DNA from: Shewanella pealeana ATCC 700345
Lineage (GTDB): Bacteria > Pseudomonadota > Gammaproteobacteria > Enterobacterales > Shewanellaceae
Reading direction: 5' to 3'
Assembly (NCBI RefSeq): GCF_000018285.1
Contig: NC_009901.1
Span: forward strand, 1,797,001 to 1,861,000
DNA: 64,000 bases
Part shown: positions 8,587 to 18,193 of the stretch, in pieces
Layout of the letters: every line of letters begins with the position of its first letter
Position numbering within the stretch: position 1 is the stretch's first letter
Position numbers and translations under genes: made by a program
Notes under the pieces: generated by a model
Database searches by the model: none
What the model was told of the DNA's origin: nothing
The model's input: only the letters and a program-made list of their open reading frames with translations

Positions 8587-8994
8587 TTATAGATCGTCTT
8601 CTTTAGGGCGCGGATAAGGCAATTTCAGCTGCCCCCAACGGATCACTATCACCGTCGCGGCAAGTGTGAGAGTCGATAGCGATATCGCAATAATTCGCCA
8701 ATCATCCATTGCCTTCATATCTAAGATTAAATATCGGGCCAGTGCGACGATGGCAATATAAAGTGGCATACGGATTGGCAGTTTGCCAGATTCAGCGTAA
8801 TGCGACACCATTGCCAGTACTTCGAGGTAAATAAACAATAATAAGAGATCGGCTAGCGTAACAGCACCGACATCAAAAATGTGTTTAATCTCTTGGCCAA
8901 TTGCTACAACAGTGGCAATTGCAATAATAATCAATACTAGATGTTCGATGGCTTTGATACTTGTAATGCCATATTTTCGATACATTTTATCCAT
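8587..8994 (-). CDS. psiE: PsiE family phosphate-starvation-inducible membrane protein
   Basis: 135-residue inner-membrane protein with four hydrophobic segments (about residues 18-36, 44-63, 75-92, 99-118). It carries family features such as IEHLVLIIIAIATVV and the LRMPLYIAIVALARYLIL-like segment. PsiE is induced by phosphate limitation in E. coli and has no established biochemical function. Monocistronic with its own terminator. No Pho box was identified upstream by eye. Confidence 0.88.
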   Translation of the reverse strand: MDKMYRKYGITSIKAIEHLVLIIIAIATVVAIGQEIKHIFDVGAVTLADLLLLFIYLEVLAMVSHYAESGKLPIRMPLYIAIVALARYLILDMKAMDDWRIIAISLSTLTLAATVIVIRWGQLKLPYPRPKEDDL

Positions 8995-9240
8995 GATGTT
9001 CCCTAATGCAGTCGTTTGATAAAGGGTACCAGTAAATTGAAGAATTGTGATGTTCGCTGTGTGACGTTATTCACAATTACGTTTGATAATTTCTCTTCAA
9101 GAAGCAAATATTCAATCATATAGAGGAATTTACACACGGCTAGCGATTGTTTTCAACCTTAATTAAGCATAGCAATAACTTGTAATACAGGGTGTTATTA
9201 TATTTTTCACTGTAACAGCTTGAATAGAGGAGGGGGGCTC

Positions 9241-9506
9241 ATACCAATCAGTATAAGAAGTTGAGCTACTCAGAGTGCTTTTTGGCAAACTAATTTAAGG
9301 TGAATGGACGACATAATGGTTGTTCCCTTATGAGTTCATTCAACGCAGAATTAGGCAGCCAAAAACACTCCTTACAGGCGAGTCTTAGCGGTTCTGATGC
9401 TGTGTTAACGAGCTTAAACGTAGAATAACTATGCTCTTCACTCGCTGCCTTGCCTCAGGACCGCTAAACTCTCGCTGAGCGATCAAATCTTTATACTGAT
9501 TGGTAT
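9241..9506 (-). repeat. MITE-like dispersed repeat, copy 2 (inverted, internally deleted)
   Basis: Bounded by ATACCAATCAGTATAA and TTATACTGATTGGTAT like copies 1 and 3, but in the opposite orientation (the AGAAGTTGAGCTACTCAGAG end comes first). At 266 bp it is shorter than the 426 and 474 bp copies because the middle is missing. The stretch 8995-9240 before it holds no gene that I can see. Confidence 0.85.
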
Positions 9507-9533
9507 CATTAACAGACTCAGGATAACAGGCAT

Positions 9534-9561
9534 AAAAAAACCGCCTATAAAGGCGGCTTTT
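9534..9561 (-). terminator. Terminator after suhB
   Basis: Hairpin with stem GCCGCC / GGCGG(T) and a T-run when read on the minus strand, immediately downstream of suhB. Confidence 0.88.
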
Positions 9562-9577
9562 GAATGTCTTAAGCAAA

Positions 9578-10378
9578 TTAACGCTTAAGTGCTTCGCTCA
9601 ATAATGGGCGGAATGACTTAACTAGTGCAGTTGTCGTCTTTGGAGTACCTGCAACTATGTTGCCTGAAACTAGGTAGTTGTGGTTACCTGTAAAGTCAGT
9701 AACGGTACCACCGGCTTCACGTACGATTAGGTCACCAGCAGCGATATCCCATGGCTTTAGACCGATTTCGAAGAAACCATCAACACGGCCAGCAGCAAGG
9801 TATGCTAGATCAAGTGCAGCTGAACCTGCACGGCGTACGTCAGCAGATTGAGTAAATGCAGTTGCGAACAACTTCATGTAAGTTTCAGTGTGCTGCTTAG
9901 CTTTGAATGGGAAACCTGTAGCTATGATTGTTTCGCTTAATTCTTTGTTCGCAACACGGATGCGGAAATCATTAAGCTTAGCGAATTTACCACGTACAGC
10001 AGAGAATAGTTCATCACGGATTGGGTCGTAAACAACAGCGACTTCAGTTTTGCCTTTGAATTGCATCGCAATTGAAACTGCAAAGTGAGGAATACCTCTA
10101 ACGAAGTTATTAGTGCCATCCAGTGGGTCAACAATCCAAACGTAATCTTTATTTGTTCCTTTATTCTCGCCGCTTTCCTCACAAACGATTGTGTGGTCTG
10201 GGTAAGATTTACGGATCTGATACGTGATTGCAGCTTCAGCTTCCTTGTCTACGTTAGTGACGTAGTCGTTAACACCTTTTGAAGTAACTTCAACTCGGTC
10301 TAGTTCCGCATAGGCGCGCAGAATAGTTTGGCCGGCAGCGCGAGCAGCGCGCACAGCAATAGTATGCATTGGAAGCAT
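9578..10378 (-). CDS. suhB: Inositol-1-monophosphatase SuhB
   Basis: 266 residues (E. coli SuhB 267). It has the Mg2+-dependent phosphatase motifs EESGE, DPLDGTNNF (about residues 84-92) and WDIAAGDLIVREAGG near the C-terminus. It hydrolyses myo-inositol monophosphates in vitro; in E. coli its essential role is as an rRNA antitermination factor with Nus proteins. The start MLPMHTIAVRAARAAG parallels E. coli. Divergent from trmJ, the same arrangement as in other gammaproteobacteria. Confidence 0.96.
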   Translation of the reverse strand: MLPMHTIAVRAARAAGQTILRAYAELDRVEVTSKGVNDYVTNVDKEAEAAITYQIRKSYPDHTIVCEESGENKGTNKDYVWIVDPLDGTNNFVRGIPHFAVSIAMQFKGKTEVAVVYDPIRDELFSAVRGKFAKLNDFRIRVANKELSETIIATGFPFKAKQHTETYMKLFATAFTQSADVRRAGSAALDLAYLAAGRVDGFFEIGLKPWDIAAGDLIVREAGGTVTDFTGNHNYLVSGNIVAGTPKTTTALVKSFRPLLSEALKR

Positions 10379-10533
10379 TGCAAATCCCCTGGATGTAAAA
10401 GAACGGATATAAATTATCGGAGGCGGATTATACTCTATTTGACGGTTATATCAAATGCTGATTTTTGTATAAGCAAAATGAGTCGCCTGTGGTAACATCT
10501 TGTCACGTGTTTTCTCAAAAATTAAGTAGTTTC

Positions 10534-11298
10534 ATGCTCAGCAATATTCGCGTCGTTCTTGTCGGTACTTCCCATCCAGGGAATATAGGTTCTACAGCCC
10601 GTGCTATGAAAACCATGGGGTTATCCACTTTATATTTGGCAGAGCCAAAGGTTGAGCCAGATGGCCACTCTATTGCGTTAGCCGCTGGTGCTTCAGATAT
10701 TCTTAAACATGCTATTACCGTTAGCTCTGTAGAAGAAGCCATCGCCGATTGTAGCCTTGTTATCGCAACCAGTGCTCGTAGTCGCACTTTGGACTGGCCA
10801 ATGCTTGAGCCACGTGAAGCGGGTGAGAAGCTAGTGGGTTCTGCGCTTAATGGCCCTGTGGCGATTGTATTTGGTCGTGAGAATAACGGTTTGACTAATG
10901 AAGAGCTACAGCGCTGTGATTACCACGTCGCTATTCCGGCAAACCCTGAATATACTTCTTTGAATCTGGCCCAAGCGGTACAGATTATCTGTTATGAGGC
11001 GCGAGTGGCACATCTTGCTCAAGTGCAAAACTCTGCAGAAGCTGTGATCGAAACAGAAAGTGAAGAGGCTCAAGAAGACTTTCCATCATCAAAAGAGCGT
11101 GAGAATTTCTTCGAGCATCTAGAGAATACGCTTTTTTCGACAAACTTTATCGTCAAAAACCATCCTGGCCAGATAATGACTAAGTTACGTCGCCTATTTA
11201 GCCGTACCCGAATTGAACGCCAAGAGATGAATATCTTGCGCGGTATATTGACCTCGATTGATAAAGTCGTCGCTAAAAGTGAGACTAAAGATAAGTAA
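10534..11298 (+). CDS. trmJ: tRNA (cytidine/uridine-2'-O-)-methyltransferase TrmJ
   Basis: SPOUT-class methyltransferase that methylates the ribose of position 32 in tRNA. The frame is open from 10465, but homologues start [20 protein letters not shown], so the ATG at 10534 is chosen (254 residues; E. coli 246). SAM-binding knot motifs are visible: [14 protein letters not shown] and [19 protein letters not shown]. cysE starts 27 bp downstream, giving the common trmJ-cysE-isc order. Confidence 0.95.
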   Translation: MLSNIRVVLVGTSHPGNIGSTARAMKTMGLSTLYLAEPKVEPDGHSIALAAGASDILKHAITVSSVEEAIADCSLVIATSARSRTLDWPMLEPREAGEKLVGSALNGPVAIVFGRENNGLTNEELQRCDYHVAIPANPEYTSLNLAQAVQIICYEARVAHLAQVQNSAEAVIETESEEAQEDFPSSKERENFFEHLENTLFSTNFIVKNHPGQIMTKLRRLFSRTRIERQEMNILRGILTSIDKVVAKSETKDK

Positions 11299-11325
11299 AC
11301 AGCGTTAAGCAAAGGAAGTAGCTAA

Positions 11326-12147
11326 ATGGGTGTTATCGCAAGACTGAAAGACGACATAGCCTCTATTTACCATAGAGATCCAGCCGCAAATGGAACCATT
11401 GAAATTCTATTCAATTATCCAGGAATGCAGGCGATTTGGATACACAGAGTAAGTAATAAACTCTGGGTGAGAAATTGGCGACTTTCGGCACGATGTTTAT
11501 CGACGTTTTCTCGTTGGTTAACTGGGGTTGAAATCCATCCAGGTGCAACCATAGGCGATCGCTTCTTTATCGACCATGGCATGGGCGTTGTGATCGGTGA
11601 AACCGCAGAGATCGGTAACGATTGCACCCTTTACCATGGTGTCACCCTAGGTGGTACGACTTGGCAGTCGGGTAAACGTCATCCCACATTAGGTAATAAT
11701 GTGGTGATTGGTGCAGGGGCAAAGATCTTAGGTCCAATCACTATGAATGATGGTGCCCGGGTGGGTTCTAACTCAGTGGTAGTTAAAGATGTCCCTGTCG
11801 ACACCACTGTAGTGGGTATTCCTGGCCGCGTGGTGGCTACGCCATCAGCACAATCAAAAGAAACGTCTCAGCGCCGCACCGAAATGGCCAAGAAATATGG
11901 TTTCGATGCCTATGCGGTATCGCCAGACAATCCAGACCCGGTTGCCAATGCCATTGGCCAGATGCTAGATCATATGCATCTAATGGACTCAAAAGTGCAA
12001 GAGGTCTGTCAGGCTGTACAAACTTTGGGCGGAAGTGTCTGTACTGAGAAGCTGCCAGAGCTTGATGTTGAAGACTTTAGTGATGCAGAAAATGCGGCAG
12101 CGCAGAAACGTCAGAAGTCTTTAGATGAGTTTGATCCCATTATCTAG
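11326..12147 (+). CDS. cysE: Serine O-acetyltransferase CysE
   Basis: Makes O-acetylserine, the precursor for cysteine. 273 residues: a helical N-terminus, then a left-handed beta-helix of hexapeptide repeats (~65-170) with the catalytic signature [16 protein letters not shown] and [11 protein letters not shown]-terminal extension of ~90 residues is longer than in short EpsC-type enzymes. Its place directly before iscR fits cysteine supply for IscS. A perfect inverted repeat follows it at 12196-12238. Confidence 0.94.
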   Translation: MGVIARLKDDIASIYHRDPAANGTIEILFNYPGMQAIWIHRVSNKLWVRNWRLSARCLSTFSRWLTGVEIHPGATIGDRFFIDHGMGVVIGETAEIGNDCTLYHGVTLGGTTWQSGKRHPTLGNNVVIGAGAKILGPITMNDGARVGSNSVVVKDVPVDTTVVGIPGRVVATPSAQSKETSQRRTEMAKKYGFDAYAVSPDNPDPVANAIGQMLDHMHLMDSKVQEVCQAVQTLGGSVCTEKLPELDVEDFSDAENAAAQKRQKSLDEFDPII

Positions 12148-12195
12148 AATAATGTGCGTTTAAAATCTTAAATGCCATTGAATCTTGCCTAATAA

Positions 12196-12238
12196 ACAGG
12201 TTAAATACCCCAGCAAAATGACAGGGTATTTAACCTGT
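12196..12238 (+). terminator. Perfect 15-bp inverted repeat between cysE and iscR
   Basis: ACAGGTTAAATACCC is repeated exactly as its inverse after a 13-base loop. It lacks a clean T-run (CATGATCCTTTT follows), so it is either a weak or Rho-assisted terminator for cysE or a site for a dimeric regulator. It separates cysE from the IscR-controlled promoter. Confidence 0.55.
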
Positions 12239-12251
12239 CATGATCCTTTTA

Positions 12252-12276
12252 ATACTTGACCGAATTGCTAGGCTTT
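12252..12276 (+). promoter_or_regulatory. Second, weaker IscR type 1-like site
   Basis: Begins ATACTTGACCGAATTGCTAG, sharing the left half of the type 1 IscR site that follows directly. The TTGACC also makes a possible -35 element. E. coli iscR likewise has tandem type 1 sites. Confidence 0.55.
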
Positions 12277-12301
12277 ATACTTGACTAAAATAGTCGGGTA
12301 T
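12277..12301 (+). promoter_or_regulatory. IscR type 1 binding site
   Basis: A 25-bp palindromic site (left half ATACTTGACT, right half TAGTCGGGTAT) that fits the type 1 IscR consensus (ATASYYGACT...AGTCRRSTAT). It lies 40 bp before the iscR start, so [2Fe-2S]-IscR should repress its own operon when clusters are plentiful. Confidence 0.88.
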
Positions 12302-12341
12302 GTTGAAATTAGCTTATGCTTTTTTGGGAGACGTAGTAGCC

Positions 12342-12803
12342 ATGAAACTTACATCGAAAGGTCGGTACGCAGTAACTGCAATGTTAGACGTTGCCATGCA
12401 TTCAACCAATGGTCCTGTACCATTGGCCGATATTTCCGAGCGCCAAGGGATCTCTCTATCTTACCTCGAACAACTTTTCGCAAAACTCAGAAAAAACGGC
12501 TTGGTCTCAAGCGTACGTGGCCCAGGTGGTGGATATCGCCTTGGGACAGATGCTTGCGATATTTCCGTTGGGATGGTTGTACGTGCGGTTGATGAGTCTG
12601 TTGATGCAACACGCTGCCAAGGTCAAGGTAACTGCCAGAGTGGAACACGATGTTTAACCCATTCTCTCTGGGGAGATTTAAGTAGTCAGATTTCTGATTT
12701 CTTAAATGGCATATCATTAGCAGGATTGATGCATAAAAGAGATGTGCAGTTTATCTCCGTTAAACAGGATAAATTGCAGCAGGAACAAAGGCTAAGTATT
12801 TAA
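12342..12803 (+). CDS. iscR: Iron-sulfur cluster regulator IscR
   Basis: Rrf2-family [2Fe-2S] transcription factor, 153 residues (E. coli 162). The ATG at 12342 gives the conserved start [20 protein letters not shown] and has GGGAG upstream; the frame is open further 5' but homologues start here. The helix-turn-helix is at ~25-60. The cluster ligands are seen as C-x5-C-x5-C-x2-H in [17 protein letters not shown]. First gene of the isc operon and its repressor. Confidence 0.97.
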   Translation: MKLTSKGRYAVTAMLDVAMHSTNGPVPLADISERQGISLSYLEQLFAKLRKNGLVSSVRGPGGGYRLGTDACDISVGMVVRAVDESVDATRCQGQGNCQSGTRCLTHSLWGDLSSQISDFLNGISLAGLMHKRDVQFISVKQDKLQQEQRLSI

Positions 12804-12886
12804 TAGCTTTTGTTATGAATATAAAAATTATTTTTTGTACGTTGTTAAGTGGCCTCCATTAGAGGCTACAAAGTACGGAGTGTGTG

Positions 12887-14101
12887 ATGAAGCTACCTAT
12901 CTATCTAGATTATGCTGCGACGACGCCGGTTGACCCTCGTGTCGCAGAGAAAATGATGCAATGCCTGACTATGGACGGCATTTTCGGCAATCCAGCGTCT
13001 CGTTCTCACCGTTACGGTTGGCAAGCTGAAGAAGCTGTCGATATCGCTCGTAACCAAGTTGCAGAGCTGATTAATGCCGACCCGCGTGAAATCGTGTTTA
13101 CTTCAGGTGCGACAGAGTCTGACAACCTTGCAATTAAAGGTGTTGCTCACTTCTACCATAAGAAGGGTAAGCACATCATCACTAGCAAGACTGAACATAA
13201 GGCCGTATTAGATACTTGTCGCCAACTTGAGCGTGAAGGTTATGAAGTGACTTATCTTCAGCCTGAGCCAAGTGGTTTGATCCCTGTATCTATGATTGAA
13301 GCCGCTATGCGTGAAGACACAATTTTAGTGAGCATCATGCAAGTGAACAACGAGATTGGTGTTATTCAAGATATCGATGCTATCGGCGAGCTTTGTCGTT
13401 CACGTAAAATCATATTCCACGTCGATGCGGCGCAAAGCGCGGGTAAATTACCTATCGATGTGCAAACGACAAAAGTTGATCTAATGTCTATCTCTGGGCA
13501 CAAGATGTATGGCCCTAAAGGTATCGGTGCGCTTTATGTCAGCCGTAAGCCGCGTATTCGCCTAGAAGCAGCAATGCATGGTGGCGGACATGAACGCGGT
13601 ATGCGTAGTGGTACTCTTGCGACTCACCAAATTGTGGGTATGGGCGAAGCTGCTGCTATTGCTAAAGCTGATATGGAAGTTGATAACGAACGTATTCGTC
13701 GTTTACGCGATAAGTTATGGAACGGCATCAATCACATCGAAGAAACCTATATTAATGGTGACGTGGAAAAAAGAGCCTGCGGTAGCTTAAACGTGAGCTT
13801 TAACTTCGTTGAAGGTGAATCATTGATGATGGCACTGAAAGACCTAGCGGTTTCATCGGGCTCAGCATGTACTTCAGCAAGTCTTGAACCAAGTTATGTT
13901 CTACGTGCACTTGGTCTAAATGACGAAATGGCTCATAGCTCAATTCGATTCTCAATCGGTCGCTTTACGACAGATGAAGAGATCGACCATGCAATAGAAA
14001 CGATTAAAGAATCTATTGGTAATTTAAGGGAGATGTCTCCGCTTTGGGAAATGTTCAAAGACGGTATCGATCTGGACTCTGTCCAGTGGGCACATCACTA
14101 A
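12887..14101 (+). CDS. iscS: Cysteine desulfurase IscS
   Basis: PLP enzyme that removes sulfur from cysteine and passes it to IscU, tRNA-thiolation and other acceptors. From the ATG at 12887 (GGAG seven bases upstream; a GTG directly before is less likely) it is 404 residues, equal to E. coli. Visible: PLP lysine in [12 protein letters not shown] (near 206) and the mobile catalytic cysteine in [13 protein letters not shown] (near 328). Second gene of the operon. Confidence 0.98.
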   Translation: MKLPIYLDYAATTPVDPRVAEKMMQCLTMDGIFGNPASRSHRYGWQAEEAVDIARNQVAELINADPREIVFTSGATESDNLAIKGVAHFYHKKGKHIITSKTEHKAVLDTCRQLEREGYEVTYLQPEPSGLIPVSMIEAAMREDTILVSIMQVNNEIGVIQDIDAIGELCRSRKIIFHVDAAQSAGKLPIDVQTTKVDLMSISGHKMYGPKGIGALYVSRKPRIRLEAAMHGGGHERGMRSGTLATHQIVGMGEAAAIAKADMEVDNERIRRLRDKLWNGINHIEETYINGDVEKRACGSLNVSFNFVEGESLMMALKDLAVSSGSACTSASLEPSYVLRALGLNDEMAHSSIRFSIGRFTTDEEIDHAIETIKESIGNLREMSPLWEMFKDGIDLDSVQWAHH

Positions 14102-14141
14102 CCTTAACTTAATTCACGAATAGATAAATTGGAGTAGTATC

Positions 14142-14525
14142 ATGGCTTATAGCGAAAAAGTAATCGATCATTATGAAAATCCGCGTAACGTCGGTTCGTT
14201 TGATAAAAACGACCCGTCAGTTGTGACTGGCATGGTTGGTGCACCAGCTTGTGGTGACGTAATGAAGCTACAATTGCGCATCGACGATAACGGTATTATC
14301 GAAGACGCTAAGTTCAAGACATACGGTTGTGGTAGCGCAATCGCTTCTAGCTCGCTGGTAACTGAGTGGGTAAAAGGCAAGACAGTTGCTGAAGCGCTAG
14401 CAATTAAAAACACTGATATTGCAGAAGAGCTAGCATTGCCACCAGTTAAAATCCATTGTTCGATTTTGGCTGAAGATGCGATCAAAGCCGCTCTAGATGA
14501 GTACAAAACAAAGCAATCTAAGTAA
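14142..14525 (+). CDS. iscU: Iron-sulfur scaffold IscU
   Basis: 127-residue scaffold on which [2Fe-2S] clusters are built. All three cluster cysteines are present ([23 protein letters not shown]), with the Asp next to the first. The LPPVK motif recognised by HscA (LPPVKIHCS) is intact. Closely spaced between iscS and iscA. Confidence 0.98.
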   Translation: MAYSEKVIDHYENPRNVGSFDKNDPSVVTGMVGAPACGDVMKLQLRIDDNGIIEDAKFKTYGCGSAIASSSLVTEWVKGKTVAEALAIKNTDIAEELALPPVKIHCSILAEDAIKAALDEYKTKQSK

Positions 14526-14539
14526 TACCTGGAGTTAAG

Positions 14540-14863
14540 ATGGCAATTAGTATCACTCCCGCCGCGGCAGACCGAGTTAGAAGTTTTTTAGCTAGCCGTG
14601 GCAAAGGTCTGGGATTACGTCTAGGGCTTAAGACATCAGGTTGTTCTGGTATGGCTTACGTACTGGAGTTTGTTGATGATCTTAATGACGACGATGAGCT
14701 TTATGATGTCGATGGTGTAAAAATCATCATTGATGCCAAAAGCTTTATCTATCTTCAAGGGATTGAGTTGGACTTTGTAAAAGAAGGTCTAAACGAAGGT
14801 TTCCAATTTAATAACCCTAATGCGAAAGGTGAATGTGGCTGCGGTGAGAGTTTTACCGTATAA
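14540..14863 (+). CDS. iscA: Iron-sulfur carrier IscA
   Basis: A-type carrier of 107 residues that delivers clusters to apo-proteins. The three conserved cysteines are present in SGCSGMAY and at the C-terminus in ECGCGESF. 14 bp after iscU, same operon. Confidence 0.97.
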   Translation: MAISITPAAADRVRSFLASRGKGLGLRLGLKTSGCSGMAYVLEFVDDLNDDDELYDVDGVKIIIDAKSFIYLQGIELDFVKEGLNEGFQFNNPNAKGECGCGESFTV

Positions 14864-14881
14864 GCCATTAAAAGTTAAACT

Positions 14882-15406
14882 ATGAATTATTTCGAGCTGT
14901 TTAGTTTACTTCCTTCCTATGATGTCGACACCGCCTTACTTGCAGATCGCTACCGCGAACTGCAAAGGGCGGTTCATCCTGACAAATTTGCTAACGCAAG
15001 TGAGCAAGATAAACGTCTTTCTGTGCAGCGTACCGCACAAATCAATGATGCTTTTCAAACACTCAAAAATCCCATTCAAAGAGCCGAGCATTTGCTTGCG
15101 TTGAAAGGGCTAGAGTTAAGCCACGAATCTACCACATTGAAAGATACTCAATTTTTAATGCAGCAGATGGATTGGCGAGAGTCACTTGAAGAGATCAAGC
15201 ATAGCGATGATCCCGACTCTGAGATTGCCGAGCTCTACGATTCCTTCGAGCAATACGCTAAGCACATTACTGCAGAGTTAAAGCTTTTGCTGGTGAGTGA
15301 GCTTGAAGCAGACCATTTGCAGGCGGCAGATCAAATTCGTAAACTTAAGTTTATGGCAAAATTACAAGATGAGTTGACCAGAGTGGAAGACGCACTCTTA
15401 GATTAG
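14882..15406 (+). CDS. hscB: J-type co-chaperone HscB
   Basis: 174-residue co-chaperone (E. coli 171). It brings IscU to HscA and stimulates its ATPase. The J domain holds the HPD motif in [12 protein letters not shown] (about residues 31-42); the C-terminal helical part is the IscU-binding domain. 18 bp after iscA. A terminator-like hairpin separates it from hscA. Confidence 0.96.
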   Translation: MNYFELFSLLPSYDVDTALLADRYRELQRAVHPDKFANASEQDKRLSVQRTAQINDAFQTLKNPIQRAEHLLALKGLELSHESTTLKDTQFLMQQMDWRESLEEIKHSDDPDSEIAELYDSFEQYAKHITAELKLLLVSELEADHLQAADQIRKLKFMAKLQDELTRVEDALLD

Positions 15407-15430
15407 TCAACGGTCTTAATTTTTAATACT

Positions 15431-15462
15431 GTTGGCTCAAGACATTGAGCCAACATTTTTTT
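15431..15462 (+). terminator. Terminator-like hairpin inside the isc operon (hscB-hscA)
   Basis: Perfect 10-bp stem GTTGGCTCAA / TTGAGCCAAC with a GACA loop, then A and seven T. This is a textbook intrinsic terminator lying 14 bp before the hscA start. It probably lowers expression of hscA-fdx relative to iscRSUA-hscB, or protects the 3' end of the upstream message. Confidence 0.75.
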
Positions 15463-15475
15463 AAGTTGGATATAT

Positions 15476-17338
15476 ATGGCACTTTTGCAGATAGCAGAGC
15501 CTGGACAGAGCGCTGCTCCCCACCAACATCGTCTCGCAGTCGGGATTGATTTAGGCACCACTAACTCTCTTGTTGCTGCGGTACGTAGCGGCGTGGCGAA
15601 TACTTTACCCGATGAAGATTCACAGCATTCATTGCCTTCTGTCGTCCGATATACCCAAGACAGTGTTTTAGTTGGCCGTGAAGCGGAAGCATTCTCTGCT
15701 CAAGACCCACAAAATACCATAGTGTCGATTAAGCGCTTTATGGGTCGTAGTCTCGAAGATATTCAGTCGGGCGATCAGACTCTGCCGTACATTTTCGAAG
15801 CCAGTGAAAACGGTTTACCCATTTTTGTTACTCCAAGCGGCAAAGTTAATCCGGTTCAGATTTCATCAGAGATCTTAAAGCCGCTGGTGGCACGAGCTGA
15901 GTTGACGTTAGGTGGCACGCTAGAAGGTGTGGTGATCACCGTTCCTGCTTATTTTGATGATGCACAACGTCAAGGCACTAAAGATGCAGCATCCTTAACA
16001 GGCGTTAAAGTGTTACGCCTGTTAAACGAGCCGACTGCAGCGGCAATTGCTTATGGCTTAGACTCAGGCCAAGAAGGCGTGATTGCAGTCTACGACTTAG
16101 GCGGCGGCACATTTGATATTTCAATTTTACGTTTGAACAAAGGCGTGTTTGAGGTGTTAGCTACCGGCGGTGATTCAGCCTTAGGTGGAGATGACTTCGA
16201 CCATATGCTGCAAGCATATTTCGCCGAGCAATGGCAGGTTAGCTCTGCTAGCGCCAGTATGAACCGTAAAATGCAAATTGAAGCGAGACGCGTAAAAGAA
16301 GCATTAACAGAGTCTGCTGAGACGACGGCTTCAGTGGTTGATGATGCTGGTACAAAACTGACGTTAACGGTTACGCGTGAGCTGTTTGATAGCTTAATAG
16401 CTAAGTTAGTTAAAAAGACTATCAGTAGCTGTCGCCGCGCATTGCGTGATGCTGGCGTGAGTAACGACGAAGTGCTGGAAACCGTGATGGTCGGCGGCTC
16501 GACACGTGTGCCTTTAGTACGCCAAGAAGTTGAAAGCTTCATGGGGAAGACCCCGCTAACGTCTATTGACCCTGATCGCGTAGTTGCCATTGGCGCCGCC
16601 ATTCAAGCCGATATTTTAGTCGGTAATAAGCCAGAGTCTGACTTGTTATTGCTCGATGTGATCCCGCTGTCATTGGGTATTGAGACCATGGGCGGACTAG
16701 TTGAGAAAGTTGTCTCCCGCAATACCACTATCCCAGTAGCCAGAGCGCAAGAGTTTACCACCTTCAAAGATGGGCAAACTGCGATGGCATTCCATGTGGT
16801 TCAAGGTGAGCGTGAGTTAGTGGCAGATTGTCGCTCACTTGCTAGGTTTACCTTAAAGGGAATTCCACCGCTTGCGGCTGGTGCGGCGCATATTCGAGTG
16901 ACCTTCCAAGTGGATGCTGATGGCTTGTTAAGTGTAACAGCCATGGAGAAGTCGACGGGTGTTCAGGCAAGTATTCAGGTTAAGCCATCATTTGGTTTAA
17001 GCGATGAAGAAATTGGTAGCATGCTAAAAGACTCAATGGCAAATGCCAAAGAGGATATTACTCGCCGTATGCTGGCCGAGAAACAAGTTGAAGCCGCTCG
17101 CGTGCTTGAGTCATTAAACGCAGCGTTAAGTAAAGATAGTGACTTGCTGTCTGTTGATGAGCGAGGCGTTATTGAAGCCAATATGGCATCGCTTGCACAG
17201 ATTGCTAGCGAAGACGATGCCGATGCTATCGAAGCGGCTATAGAAGTATTAGATACAGCGACGCAGGACTTTGCTGCTAAGCGTATGGATAATTCAATTC
17301 GACTCGCTCTAAAAGGGCAGTCGGTTGACAATATATAG
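15476..17338 (+). CDS. hscA: Hsp70-type chaperone HscA
   Basis: 620-residue specialised Hsp70 that releases the cluster from IscU. The ATPase domain has [13 protein letters not shown] (~25-37), [14 protein letters not shown] (~205) and [11 protein letters not shown] (~340). The substrate-binding domain begins around residue 390. Length and motifs fit HscA rather than DnaK (no long DnaK-type tail). Ends 8 bp before fdx. Confidence 0.97.
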
Positions 17339-17346
17339 GTAAGGTT

Positions 17347-17682
17347 ATGCCACAAATTGTATTTTTACCCCATGAAGAATTATGCCCAGACGGAGCTGTT
17401 GTAGAGGCAAACGAAGGCGAAACTGTTTTAGACGTTGCACTGCGTAACGGTATACATATCGAGCACGCATGTGAAAAATCATGTGCTTGCACTACTTGTC
17501 ACGTCGTGATCCGTGAAGGCTTTGACGAGCTAGAAGAAAGTGATGAGCTTGAAGATGATATGCTTGATAAAGCTTGGGGCTTAGAGCCTGAAAGCCGTCT
17601 TTCTTGTCAAGCAAAAGTGCCAGCTTCAGATATTGTCGTTGATATCCCTAAATACACGATTAATATGGTGAGCGAAGGCTAA
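17347..17682 (+). CDS. fdx: Isc-type [2Fe-2S] ferredoxin
   Basis: 111 residues. Adrenodoxin-type ferredoxin with ligands C-x5-C-x2-C in ACEKSCACTTCHVV and the fourth in SRLSCQAKV. Supplies electrons for cluster assembly on IscU. Last gene of the operon before the insertion sequence; iscX, which usually follows, lies 2 kb further on. Confidence 0.97.
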   Translation: MPQIVFLPHEELCPDGAVVEANEGETVLDVALRNGIHIEHACEKSCACTTCHVVIREGFDELEESDELEDDMLDKAWGLEPESRLSCQAKVPASDIVVDIPKYTINMVSEG

Positions 17683-17713
17683 AAGCTTCTCTCTGCGTGA
17701 AACGTTTTGTTGT

Positions 17714-17746
17714 AAAAGCCAGTAGCTAAGTCTACTGGCTTTTTTG
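17714..17746 (+). terminator. Terminator after fdx
   Basis: Stem AAGCCAGTAG / CTACTGGCTT followed by a T-run; it ends 8 bp before the insertion sequence. Confidence 0.88.
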
Positions 17747-17794
17747 TTTGCGATGTCTTGTCCTGAAATGTGTTTACACATTTAGGACTTTATA

Positions 17795-18193
17795 ATGACT
17801 ACACCAATACCAGCCCGCGTTAAGCGAACACAGCGAGATTATTCGTTAGGCTTTAAATTACAAGTTGTAGCTGCCGTAGAAAAAGGCGATATGACTTATA
17901 AACAAGCTCAAACAACCTATGGCATCCAAGGTCGCTCCACGGTACTTACTTGGCTTAGAAAGCACGGTAAGATGGACTGGACTCAACCAGTGAGAATGAC
18001 TATGCCAAAAACAACTAAAGCTAAAGAAACCCCAGCTCAAAAGATTAAGCGCCTTGAAAAAGAGCTGGAAGATGAGCACTTACGTAATCTATTACTCAAT
18101 GAAGCCGTTGATATTATTGATGCAGAATATGGAGCTGGCCTTAGAAAAAAGTACTTAGCCAGGGAGCGAGAAGTCTTCAAAAACAGAAAGTAA
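17795..18193 (+). CDS. IS3-family transposase OrfA
   Basis: 132 residues. The N-terminal helix-turn-helix binds the IS ends (YSLGFKLQVVAAVEKGDMTY...QGRSTVLTWLRKHG). A lysine- and glutamate-rich leucine-zipper-like segment follows from ~80 (IKRLEKELEDEHLRNLLLN). A slippery heptamer near codons 117-119 lets part of the ribosomes move into the orfB frame, giving the OrfAB transposase; OrfA alone usually acts as regulator. Confidence 0.93.
   Translation: MTTPIPARVKRTQRDYSLGFKLQVVAAVEKGDMTYKQAQTTYGIQGRSTVLTWLRKHGKMDWTQPVRMTMPKTTKAKETPAQKIKRLEKELEDEHLRNLLLNEAVDIIDAEYGAGLRKKYLAREREVFKNRK
18145..18151 (+). other. Programmed -1 frameshift heptamer of the IS element
   Basis: A_AAA_AAG, in phase with orfA. 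A -1 slip joins orfA to a frame that is open from here to 19029 without a stop, as in IS150- and IS911-like elements. Confidence 0.85.
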
